Position numbers and translations under genes: made by a program
In this document: piece after piece, positions 13,574 through 24,070 of the stretch
Position numbering within the stretch: position 1 is the first letter of the stretch
How the letters are laid out: each line of letters begins with the position of its first letter
NCBI GenBank assembly: GCA_001414485.1
Contig: LLEY01000005.1
Coordinates: 62,001 to 126,000, forward strand
DNA: 64,000 nucleotides
DNA from: Calycina herbarum
Lineage: Eukaryota > Ascomycota > Leotiomycetes > Helotiales > Pezizellaceae
Direction of reading: 5' to 3'
The notes under the pieces: generated by a model
What the model saw: only the letters and a program-made list of their open reading frames with translations
Databases searched by the model: none
Told to the model about the DNA's origin: nothing

Positions 13574-14293
13574 TAAGATAAAACTCTTAGATATTATCTA
13601 TATATAAAGTTAAGCACTTACAATGGTAAGAAGTCCTTGAGTTTTGGTGTAAAAAGGATGGTGTCCGGAAACTTCTGTCACCCCACTGTATCACCAGGGG
13701 TTGCAGGAATTCGTGACTGTAGTCCCCTCGCGCGTTCCCTTCTACAATTGTCCTGAAAATTCTAGGAGAATAAAGTAAATATAAATATAATTGTTCTAAT
13801 CATATAGGACAATTAGATTTATTTTCCCAGTCTTAATCAAACAATCGGGCAAGCAGCGCAAAGGAATTCTACTCTTGGTCAGTTACGAATTCCTGCACCC
13901 CCTGGGCATGCCTTGATTTAGCGAAAAACTGATGGCTATTTACAGAATCGTTTTCAAATTTCTTAACTTATCTTATGCTAGCATCAATCTCATTGTAGTA
14001 TTTGCAAATGCTCAAACTCGTTAAGAACTTGTTTGTGGCTCAAAAGTGCATACTTTGGAATTTCTATTTCGAACCTTTGGTTTCAATGTCACGATTGTCT
14101 CAGGGTGCTTGCAAGGAGCAAGAATTAAAAAGTTTCCAAACATGATTCCTTCTAATTGAGTAGGTCTTCTCGAGCAATACTTCGTATGTCTCTTCGTAAA
14201 ACAGTGACCCAAGCTCTTACCCCAATTCAGCTCCAGCCTTGAACAAAAAAAGACACATTCATCAAATTCCAACCCACACCTAAAACTACCCAT
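13574..14293. other. island boundary, no gene; imperfect inverted repeat
   Basis: Composition returns to normal here. A 25-bp imperfect inverted repeat has arms at 13695-13719 and 13880-13904 (caggggttgcaggaattcg against its reverse complement), separated by an AT-rich 160-bp loop. This may be a short MITE. The open frame at 14021-14293 on the minus strand directly follows the stop of the next gene and looks like its 3' untranslated region. Confidence 0.5.
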
Positions 14294-16038
14294 TTATCCA
14301 TCGACTAGCACCCCATCGCCGCCTAAAATCGCCACCTCGCCCCAAACCCAACTCAACCCCTCAAAATGAATACACTCAACCCACAAAAGGCCCTCCAACC
14401 TCCCAGTCAACTCCGCCAAATCTTTCACATCTCCCCTCATACAAAGCTCTCTAAAGGTTCCCACCAACCACTCCCTATCCTCACACTCAGTATACCTCAA
14501 AACACAAACCCCAAGAAAAACTGCCCAAAGCAAAAGATCCGCCTCCACCCTTTCCCTTTCTGCACCTCCAAACCCCTCCGCAAAGCGCAGCCCCTCAAAG
14601 CTCTCCCTGAAAATCCCACAAATCTTCCTCCCCACAGAACAACCCTTGGGCCGTTCATTCAAAATCGTCAGCGAGAAAAGGATAAGTGTTATCCTCAGAC
14701 ACTCGCTTCGAGAGTTGAGAGGGAAGGTTTGGGAAAGTAGGAGGTATTGGGTATTAGTCAAAACACCTCGTACAAACTCTGCATCCTGTTCGGTTTTTGG
14801 GGGTTGGGACCAGAAGAAGAGGGTTGAGGAGAAGTTCTGGATGCATGTGTGGAGAGTTGGGTGGATGGAGGTGAGTGAGGGGGTGTTGAATCCTTTTGGG
14901 AATTGGGTTAAGAGAGCTGGGTATTGGATAGCGGGGAGGGCAGGCGGGAATTGGTAGGAGAAAAAAGGAGCTTCCGAACAATCAAGCGAACCATAAAGAT
15001 CCGCTCGGTAAACCTTAGCCAAAATATGTGGGTTATCGAGAAGAGTATGTATTCCACCTGCTAAACCGACGAGGTGTTTCAATCCTAACATATGGATTTT
15101 CCAGTTTTGGGACCGGCCTTGTCCATACTATTCACACTTAGTAATCCAACTTGAAAGGTTTGGTCAAGACAAAAACCGGAAAGGGTGGGAAGAAAGTAGA
15201 AGGGCGATATACTTCAAGCAAAGCAATAGCAGCAACCAAGCAAATAATCATCTCAATCCTGCACTTCACCATTTTCCCCCCACAATCTGCCCAATCCTCC
15301 CCTCCTATATCCCCAATACGCCCTCCACATGTCCTCTTCGCCAACTTCTCCAGTCTCAAATTCACAATCGCAATCGACGCCTGCAAATGTCTCAATCCCC
15401 TCCCTCCTTGCCTGATAATTCTGTACCCGGAAACATAGATATCCGCACACCCAATGAGGGAATGAATCAAAGCTGGGTCTTGAAATGCGATGGGGAGCCA
15501 GAATGTGTGAATTGGGTTTACGTTAGCAAGGCTTTCTAGGGTGTAGAGGGTACGCCAGATTTGGGTTGAGACTTTGATTTTTGTCAGTGGGACGGACAAT
15601 AAAGGAGGGGAAATGTTTAGTGAGAGGAAGGGGATAAGCGGGGAAGGAGGGGGAGGGGAGCTTACAATATTGTAAAAGATCATGCATATACGGTTCCAAT
15701 TTAATACACGATTTATTGAAAGGATCTACACCCGGGATCTGGTATAAATTGCATCTTTTCAATGTCTTCGAACATTCCAATTCGATACCTAAAATTTCCG
15801 GACTCTTGATTTCCTTATAATGGGTTTCAAGTATCGACTTGGTGCTGGGATTCTTATTCTGAGGTAAAGACTGATCATGAGTTTTTTGTTTAACATGCTT
15901 CCTGATTACCGCTCGTGATTCCGAGTCGATGGTTTTTGAGTAGGGGGTGGTGTGGATGAAGGGGAAGTTTATTGTTGCTGCTGGCTGGGATTGGGGATTG
16001 GTGGGGGGTTTTGTTGGTTTCTTGTTTAAGGCTGGCAA
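14294..16038 (-). CDS. fungal transcription-factor-like protein without Zn cluster
   Basis: Predicted exons are 16038-15666, 15571-15213 and 15127-14294; the introns (94 and 85 bp) have GTAAGC and GTATAT donors, and phases 1 and 0 fit. The product is about 521 aa. Residues ~110-260 carry the helical pattern of the fungal transcription-factor middle domain of the DUF3468/Fungal_trans_2 type: EPYMHDLLQY, FWLPIAFQDPALIHSL, then a helix ending MIICLVAAIALLE, and across the second intron NWKIHMLGLKHLV (usual form WxxHxxGxxxLV). No Zn2Cys6 cluster is seen in the first ~110 residues or in the 300 bp upstream. It may therefore be a regulator that lost DNA binding, or an upstream exon was missed. It lies next to the dead-transposon island and diverges from the dehydrogenase gene. 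Confidence 0.75.
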
Positions 16039-16896
16039 TATATTCTTAGTAATTGTTGGAATGATACATTTTCCTCAAAAGAGCAAGAGAGATATGGAAA
16101 TACCAACCTCCTTTCGGCCGACCTCTTTTCCAGGGTCCTGGGACTTTCACCGGTCCATTCCCGTAACAAAACAACCCCGCTTGATGATCGCTCCCGTCCT
16201 CAGGGTTCGCGGATAGGGAAAATACTATCTCTGATGGTGCGGACTTCATGTTTTGGTACGGGAAAGATTGTAAGAAGTGTGGAGGGGAGGGGTGAAGGAT
16301 CAAAATGGGAGAATTATAAAACGGGGAAAAGAGACGGGATTTTTATTCATCCATTTTCTCTCTAGCGTGTCCAACGTCAAGTTGCAAAGCGAATGCGAAT
16401 GCGAAACCCCAGATGATTAAAAATATGGTCTGTTTCACGTAACTCAAGAGAATGGTGGTTGTTGTATTACTCGGACTTATGCGTAACCCCGAATCCAACC
16501 CGATTAGGAAAACAAAATATTCGACCTAATTGGGAAAGGACCCCACTGCTACTTTTCCCTTACAACGTAGAAGCTTTGTAATTGTCAGGAATCCGTTGAT
16601 GGTGTGATTCCCATGATCATCACTATGAGTGCATATTTCGGCTGGTATTTTGACCGATCGGGGTAGTAATGTTGTGAAAGAATTCATCCGAATGTAGAAT
16701 AGAGATCGTCACGTATGAGAGAAAGGGATTCTCGGTGTTGAGGGTTTGGAGAACATGAAAGTGTATAAAGTAGCCATGGAACGAAGGCACAACAGAGAAG
16801 TCAAACGCGCCATCATTCTCCTTTCTCTTGAATCAAATATCATCTTCCTTCTTGACCTTTTGAATAACTCGCCTGCAATAGAATCTCAAACTCAAA
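16039..16896. other. shared divergent upstream region, no gene seen
   Basis: This is about 860 bp between the transcription-factor-like gene (minus) and the dehydrogenase (plus). It presumably holds both promoters. Several open frames cross it, but none has a family fit or splice support. Confidence 0.5.
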
Positions 16897-18307
16897 ATGA
16901 GTCCCTACAACGCCAGCACCACCGCCGAGGAAATCGCCTCAGACCTCCAAGCCCAAATCGCAAACAAAACACTCCTAGTAACAGGTGTAAGTCCCGGAGG
17001 ACTTGGAACAACATTCGTCAGTACCCAATTTCTCTGAATACTTCAAATAATTCCTGAAACGCAAAGTTTGGGTATCATGACTATTTCTTTTTCTTCTTTT
17101 TCAGAAAAGGATGAGGTTTGATCTTGCTGCTTTTTTGCGATGAGTCGGAGGTGTGGTGTTTCGGTTGGGGTCACTCATTCATGAAATTTCCTTCGACGGC
17201 CCTGAAAACTCTTACCCCTCCTACCTCAAACATTCCCAAATAGATATACTGACTCCTCAAATTCGCAGGTCCTCGCAATCGCACAATACAACCCAGACTC
17301 CCTAATCCTCGCAACCCGTTCCCTCTCCAGCGCCCAAGAAACAGCCCAAGCAATCACCGCCATCAGCCCAAAAATCCGCGTCCACCCCATCGCCCTCGAC
17401 CTAAGCTCACAAAAACAAATCCGCTCAGCAGTCAAGAAAATTGAGGAGCTGGGGGAGAAAATCGATGTGGTGGTGAATAATGCAGGAATAATGGCACATT
17501 CTTATTCCAAGACTGTTGATGGGGTTGAGACTCAATTTGGTACTAACCATGTGGGACATTTTCTTTTAACGAATTTGTTGTTGAAGGGGGGCTTGTTGGA
17601 GGGAGGGGTGAGGGTTGTGAATGTTAGTAGTGCGGGGTTTCGGTGGGGGGGTATTAGGTTTGAGGATACGGATTTTGATGTAAGTGATTCTGAATATTTT
17701 CTTGTAGGAATAGTGTCTAACACGAGTTCTTTCCACAGGATGGCAAGACTTACAATCGTTGGATCTCATACGCTCAGTCCAAGAGCGCCAATATGCTCTT
17801 CTCCAAATCACTCGCCCATAAATTGGAGAAGAAGGGATTGGTCTCCGTGAGTCTTCATCCGGGAATTATCGTGACGACAAGTTTGTCTAGGGAAGTATCC
17901 CATGAGGATTTCCCGGAGATGGGTAAGTCAACTCCATTTAGATCTGCAGAATGATTGGGGAGCTAATTGAACATGAAAAATAGCTCAACTTGATCGGGTG
18001 ATGGGTTATAAACAGTTTTGGGAGATTTGGGATGGGACTTCTGCTTTTAAATCTCCATCTCAGGGTGTTGCTACACATATCTTTGCTGCTTTTCATCCGG
18101 ATTTGGATAAGCCAGGTGAGTTGATTGATTCCATGAACACCGGGTTTCGAGAATTAATGTGATGTTGCAGAATACAATGGAAGATATTTGTCGGATAGTG
18201 GTGTCGTGGCAGAGACAGAGATTCAAAGTTGGGCTAGAGACTCGATCGAAGCGGAGAAATTGTGGAGTTTGAGTGAGAAGTTGGTTGGTGAGAACTTCAC
18301 CTATTGA
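16897..18307 (+). CDS. short-chain dehydrogenase/reductase
   Basis: Five predicted exons: 16897-17016, 17269-17679, 17739-17922, 17984-18115 and 18171-18307, giving 327 aa; all phases join. This is a classical SDR fold that should bind NAD(P). The glycine motif TGVSPGGLG is at residues 29-37, NNAG at 110-113, the active-site serine region VNVSSAG near 157-163, and the catalytic YAQSK at 188-192, followed by HPGIIVT. It resembles the WW-domain oxidoreductase/retinol-dehydrogenase-like fungal SDRs, but the substrate cannot be told from sequence. Intron 1 (252 bp) is long for this genome, so a small extra exon or alternative acceptor there is possible. The gene is cytosolic by appearance, with no signal peptide. 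Confidence 0.88.
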
Positions 18308-19994
18308 AAGGATATTTAGAAATTCTTTTCCACAGTGAGTAAGAGTGCGGATACAATGAGAATAGACTCACAGAATATGAAACTCCCCTCCCATTGCAAT
18401 TGCTTCATTGTTAGAGATATTTAGTGACCATTCTCGCGATGGATTTTAAAAAGCGGCAGTAAATAGGGAAGCACTGCCTGCCTACCTAGCTCTCGTTGTT
18501 CCATCTTTTTAGGGTAACTCCAAGTGATTATTCTAAACACTTGGAACAATTCATACTATTAATCCAGGTGTTTGAGAACAATCAAGTTCAATTGCCCAAA
18601 GTATTTTACTGCCATTAACCACCGTGAGCCATTGTCCAGCTCGCCAGCCAACTTCCAAGGTAATTAGGGCTGAGTTGATGATGCCAAGCCCTCTCTTCCC
18701 CTGGTTGCTGGGAGTTCCGCTCCCGAGAGTCCGGAAAGGGGCTTTCCACGTCAACCTGTTAGATGCTGCTGATGCTATTTTCGGATTGTACAATGTAACA
18801 CGTTTGTCGGTCGATAATTGAAGATATATTTCGTCGAAGGAAACATATTTCTGATAGGGGCGGCATCATCGGAAAAGTGCATGCTTCATGTCCAAGGATT
18901 GTTTCAGGGTTGAGCTTCCTCAGGTGCTCGTTACTCGTGGCAAATGGCCGTTGAAACTTGACAGCGAATCGGCCCCAACCCTCTGATCTTGGTGTGTTTC
19001 AGCTCACAACGAAACGAGCCTCCTTTGCCCCCTTTTATTGGTTGGCACACGACAATGAAGCAGAAGCCAGTCTGTGGCACTGGCATTCCGCTGTTTCTTG
19101 AAACTTTTCGAGTCCTCGAGGTCCTCTTCAGCTGCTTGGTAGCCGTTGCGGTGACAGGAAAGGGGGATTTTTTTTATTAGTTGTTGAGGTCTAAATCCGA
19201 TGTGGCTGAACATGTCAGATCAGGTACTGTCGTGTACGTTACGTGCCGCTAGGGGCTACACTCGCTGACGGTGGCGTCTGGGTTCGCTCTAGAAGACAAC
19301 TGGTCAACAACTCCAGGCCTGTTTGTACCGAATCAATGCTGGGGATTCGTGTAATGTACCTATCGCAACTTGCTCTTCCCACTGGACTTGCCCGAGGATG
19401 AGTAGTAGAAGGCACTGAATGGCTTGCCATATGAGGTGAGCTTCTATCTAGCCTTTACCATTATATGTATATGTACTGTATCTCGTGAATAACGTAGCTG
19501 AAAAATGTGAATGTTTTTTTGTTGAAAATTATGGTGCAGCTGTCACTCATCCTCTCTCCGCAATGGCAATTTAAGTTTGCATGTGTTCCTGGTTTCTTCA
19601 AATTGCCCTTTAAATTTACAAACAAATCTCCAAGCCTGACATCGTCCCCCTGTCCACAAGCTGTCTTGCGACCTCCGATCTGCCCAGGACTCTCCCGTCT
19701 CCTCTGCCGGCCCGCCGTATCAGAAGCGACCTGAACCACCTCGAAATAATAATAATTGCGAGTTCAACAATCAGCATCTGTCCACCTGCAAACCTCTACC
19801 ACCACCTATACCTTCTTTCACCCGCATACCCAGCTTTCACCGCTTCATCCCCCTTCCCAGAATATCACGAATACCCTCACGAACTGCACCCACATATCTT
19901 TCCGTGGCCCTCGCCGCAGAGCCCCCCTTTGATGGCCTGAAGCACCGGCTCAAGACCTCGACACCCACCAATTTCCTACACACCTGACAGCATC
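18308..19994. other. intergenic region before the Rab-GAP gene
   Basis: No convincing gene. It holds one copy of a dispersed repeat (18474-18606) and, just before the Rab-GAP start, a CT-rich leader at about 19770-19990 of the kind often seen in fungal 5' untranslated regions. Confidence 0.5.
18474..18606 (+). repeat. dispersed short repeat, copy 1
   Basis: It contains cctgcctacctagctctcgt, then an ATT-rich body with paired ctaaacacttggaacaat and aatcaagttcaattgccc segments. Related copies occur at 42612-42745, 44508-44640, 46250-46346 and, weakly, 47742-47830. It has no coding capacity and looks like a MITE or other short mobile repeat. Confidence 0.55.
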
Positions 19995-22900
19995 ATGGCG
20001 GACCATCAGAGAACGGAGTCAAAAGACACAATCGAGTCCAAGGAGTCAGATAAAATTGAGTCGGGCTCAGAAAGAGGCAGGAGGGACTCCGAGGTCGACG
20101 TTTCTGATCGGGAGAATGTACGTTCATTTCTTGCCTCGCAGACTCCCACTTCCCTGGACCTGCATTCCAGTACCACAAGATCTTGGCTGACGGTGTATGT
20201 TTTGGTAGGACATGTTTGAGGATGCCAATGACACGGCAGTCATCGAATCCGCACAAATGGCAACCGCCCAGGTGGTAAGGTCGAGGTCGCTGACCAAAAG
20301 ACGTTCATCTTCTTTGAAGAGTGCCAAACGAGACTCGTCCACAAAACCACGTCCTTCGCTACCCAGTCTCCCAGTGTCGGAAGACAAGATCGGAACGAAT
20401 GGGAATACTCCACATGCTACAGAGACAGAGACAGACGATACCAAAGCCGAAATACCCCAACCGAAATCACCTTTACTAACCTCCCATCGTCTCTCAACTA
20501 CCTCTCTAGACAACGTAAATCTGGATGAAGAAGGGTCAACTACAAAGGAGGCGCCGTTAAATGGTAAGTGTGATGTTTCGTCCGATCTAGTCCCATGTTC
20601 ACATCCGATAGTCATTGTCCCAAAAGACAAACCCCCAGTTTTGCCAGCAAAGAATTCAAAGCCTTCCCTTCAAGGTCTATCAGGCGCACTACCATCTGTT
20701 CCTTGGGGTGCTCCTCCAGCTCCACCGCCTCAATCGGCCCTCCTTCAACACCCTCCCCCACCACCATCCAGAAAATTAACGAGTCCCTTCTCCTGGCTTT
20801 CACGGAATACTACAGCTGCCAAAGAAACGGTTATATCTCCACTACCGTCACCAAATAACGAACGAAGAAACACGGCATCCTCAATTGCTACGATTGGCAG
20901 TAACCCCGAAATGATGTTAAGCAAGCTTGAGGAGGGCAGCGAGTCGGATGGGACAAATGGGAACAAACGGCCAATGAGAAACAGTCTGCGGGATCGATTC
21001 AAGCTTCTACGAATGCGAGAAGAGGCCGGAATTACTGGGTTAGGAGCAGATGATAAGGACGGGGCTACTTTGGCTGGTATGCTCGAGAGGAGCGGCACAT
21101 TAAGTCCTGGAGTAGCAGAGCGAGAGTTGACACTAGGTGCACACTCCCCTCTTTCGCCAGTCCACCCAACGAGCCCGAATCCTTCGACGGTTAACCCAGC
21201 TCTTGCGCCAGGAACCGCATCCGGGGTTTCTGCTGGACCATCTGCAATGGGGGACCCGTCTGCGCCTGTGGATTGGGATCTATGGCAGTCTGTTGTATAC
21301 GAAGGACCAGCTGCTGTCGCGAGAACCAGTCCCGAGGAATTGAACAGAGCCATATCCACAGGTATTCCTAATGCAATTCGAGGCGTGGTCTGGCAAGTAC
21401 TTGCTCAAAGCAAGAACGAAGACTTGGAAAGCGTTTATCGAGAGTTGGTGGTCAGGGGTACAGACAAGGACAAAGATCGGATGAGCACATCGAGTGCAAT
21501 GGGTCAAAGTACAAACTCTTCCAGTAGCAGAGACAAGGATGAGGTAGTTTCTTCCGCATCATCAGTCCATTCCGATCATTCCACACCAGCCCAGATACAT
21601 ATGAACGGGTTAAGATCTCCCTCACCGCCGAAAGATCCAGATATGTTGGCGAAAGCCCAAGCAGCAGCTGTTGCCCAGAAGAAAAAGAAAGCAAAGGAGG
21701 ATGCAGTTTCTCTTAACAAATTAGAAAAAGCCATTCGACGAGATTTGGGGGCACGAACAAGTTACTCTAAGTTTGCCGCAAGTGCTGGGTTGCAAGAAGG
21801 CTTATTTGGAGTATGCAAAGCCTATGCTTTGTTTGATGATGGTGTGGGTTATGCACAAGGCATGAACTTTCTTGCCATGCCATTACTCTTTAACGTAAGA
21901 TAAACAATATCCACCTCACAAGATCCGAACTGACATTCCATAGATGCCTGAAGATGAAGCCTTTTGCTTGCTTGTTCGGCTGATGAACAAATACAAATTA
22001 CGAGACTTGTTCATTCACGATATGCCGGGTTTACACATGCATCTCTATCTATTCGAACGATTGTTGGAAGATTTTGAGCCTGCGCTTTACTGCCATCTCC
22101 AAAGACGACAAGTTACGCCACATCTTTACGCCACCCAATGGTTTTTGACCCTTTTTGCATACCGATTTCCCCTACAGCTTGTCCTCAGAATATACGATCT
22201 TATTCTTAGTGAGGGATTGGCGGCTATTCTGAAATTTGGAATTGTGCTCATGCAAAAGAATGCAGCTACGTTGCTTGGTATGAATGATATGGTCGCATTG
22301 ACCTCGTTTTTGAAGGACCAATTGTTCGATGTTTACATTGATCAATCTCCATCCAAGGGTTCCATTCTCGAATCTGGGTTCTTTGGAAACTCTGGCGCCA
22401 GTATTGACAAGGAGGTGTACCGAGCTGATCATCTTATCCAAGATGCGTGTGCCATCAAGATTACGCCAGAGGTCATAAAAACATATACTCTGGAGTGGGA
22501 AGAGAAAACTCGATTGGAAAAGGAACGCGAGATGGAACTCGAAAACCTCAAGGCATCGAACCACGCTTTATCACTGAAGGTCCGGAAATTGGAGGAGAGA
22601 GTGGAGGAGCACGATACCGAACACGCTGCTCTTGCTACCGATCTCGTCAAGACCAAGGTTGAAAACGAGGAATTGAAGGACGAAAGCGAATCGTTGAAAG
22701 GCCAAGTCACAGAGCTGCGACTCGTGGTGGAAAAGCAACCCGAAGAAGTCGAGGAGAGATTAAAGAGTGAAATGGACCGATTGATGAAACGAAACCAAGA
22801 AGTCCACGAGGAGAACTCGAGACTTGAGGAAGAAATGGCGGAGATGGAGAAGAATCTCGTGGAAACCAAGATGATGTACGCAGAGGTATGTTTCGATCCC

Positions 22901-22999
22901 TGACCCCAACATGAAATGAAGACTAACAAGAAACAGCTCAACTCCAAATTTGAATCACAAAACCGGAAATTCAACGATTTGCGAAAAGCCCTTGATTAA
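19995..22999 (+). CDS. TBC-domain Rab GTPase-activating protein (Gyp5/EVI5-like)
   Basis: Exons 19995-20117, 20209-21894, 21944-22885 and 22937-22999 give 937 aa with phase-0 junctions. The long N-terminal region is low complexity with a polyproline stretch (around residues 200-220). The TBC domain starts near residue 430 (IPNAIRGVVWQVLA). It carries the catalytic arginine segment IRRDLGAR at about 550-557 and the glutamine finger YAQGMNF at 589-595, and continues through QWFLTLFAYRFPL and RIYDLILSEG. A coiled coil fills residues ~785-937, the layout of yeast Gyp5 and animal EVI5. The expected role is to stimulate GTP hydrolysis on Rab proteins in Golgi/exocytic traffic. The last coding exon is only 21 codons, and its splice acceptor (AACAG before 22937) decides the C-terminus. 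Confidence 0.92.
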
Positions 23000-23756
23000 T
23001 CACATCTCGTCCATGCTCGAGTTTTTCCAACGAATCACGGCCATAATACACTCGACTCGATTATTGTACAGTCCCTTCTTTCGCTTCTTTTTCTCTCCCC
23101 TTGTGTTTTCCATACGACAGACGGAACGAAACCATGGCATTTTTTCTCTCTCCTCCGCAACGACGATTTGGCTTAGCGACGCATATGCATGCCTGTGATA
23201 TCCTTTTTTTACTCTTTCCTTTAGAATTCCCCCCAACCTACTTTTGTACTTGCATGGAAGGCAAGAGGGGTTGGCTGTTTAATGTATGTTTATGATTGGT
23301 GTTGTGTATTGATTGAGAAGAGAACGAGAAACTTTCTCAGATAGGCTAGGCGAGGGGTCGGACTCTGTCCTGGCTGGGCCTGACTTAGGTGGGGATTGTT
23401 GTATATAAGATAGTTTGTTGAATGAGGTGGGGGTGAAGATATGGTGTGAAGACGGAGGAGAGGAGTGGAGAAAGAGGGGAGGTTGTATGAAATGTGATGG
23501 CGTGGATGGGATGGGTGAGGTGGAGCGAAGTAGATAGACGAAAGAAGAAATCAATGGAGATATGTGATTTCTTACTTTTTTGTTTGTTCTATTTTTGAGG
23601 GGGTGTTTTGGTGGTTGGGGTTTGGTGTGTGAGAGGTTGGTGAGTTGTAAATGTGGGGTAGATGGGTATTGAGCGAGTAAGCTGTGAGTTACTGGCTAGT
23701 AAGCTGTCGATACCCACCCTAAAATCGCAACTACTCGCGGGTTACCTAAAATGAGC

Positions 23757-24070
23757 TCGACCTTTCTACAAGATATTTTGAGATTATTGGTAGGTTACCT
23801 ACCGACAGCCCGACTTTTTAACAAGGTATTTCTACGAGATGAGAGCTGTTGGTAGGTCACCTACCAACAGCAGGACTTTCTTTACAAGATATTTCTACCA
23901 GATATTTCTAGGTTATTGGTAGGTCAGCTACTAATCGCACGACTTGCTTTTTTCAAGATGTTTCTACAAGATGTAGTTATCTGTAGGTCACCTATAAATA
24001 ACTTGAATTTTTTTATAAGATATTTTTACAAGATGAAGATTATTAGTAGGTCACCTACCAACAACAACCT
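23757..24070 (+). repeat. tandem array of five ~62-bp palindrome-bearing units
   Basis: Five degenerate units of about 55-68 bp follow one another. Each has a cgactttttt...caagatatttctacaagat part followed by a palindrome of the form ggtaggtcacctacc (exact or near-exact at about 23789, 23851, 23918, 23982 and 24047). The unit order is constant and spacing is regular. It could be a short satellite or a protein-binding array. The function is unknown. Confidence 0.8.

Larger units (their letters stand above)
1..13600. repeat. AT-rich RIP-type island of nested dead transposons
   Basis: The whole stretch is extremely rich in A, T and the TpA dinucleotide and has no open frame of useful length on either strand. 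Composition changes sharply near 13.6 kb. Residual transposon peptides can be read only through many stops. Their changes are mostly of the C-to-T/G-to-A kind, for example Cys and His codons turned into Tyr codons, as expected of repeat-induced point mutation. The elements inside are listed separately. No host gene is visible. Confidence 0.9.

Noticed and set aside
14021..14293. 90-codon minus-strand frame
   Set aside because: Directly downstream of the transcription-factor-like stop; no family; most likely 3' untranslated sequence.
15151..15438. Plus-strand frame over the transcription-factor-like gene
   Set aside because: Mirror of a real coding exon on the other strand.
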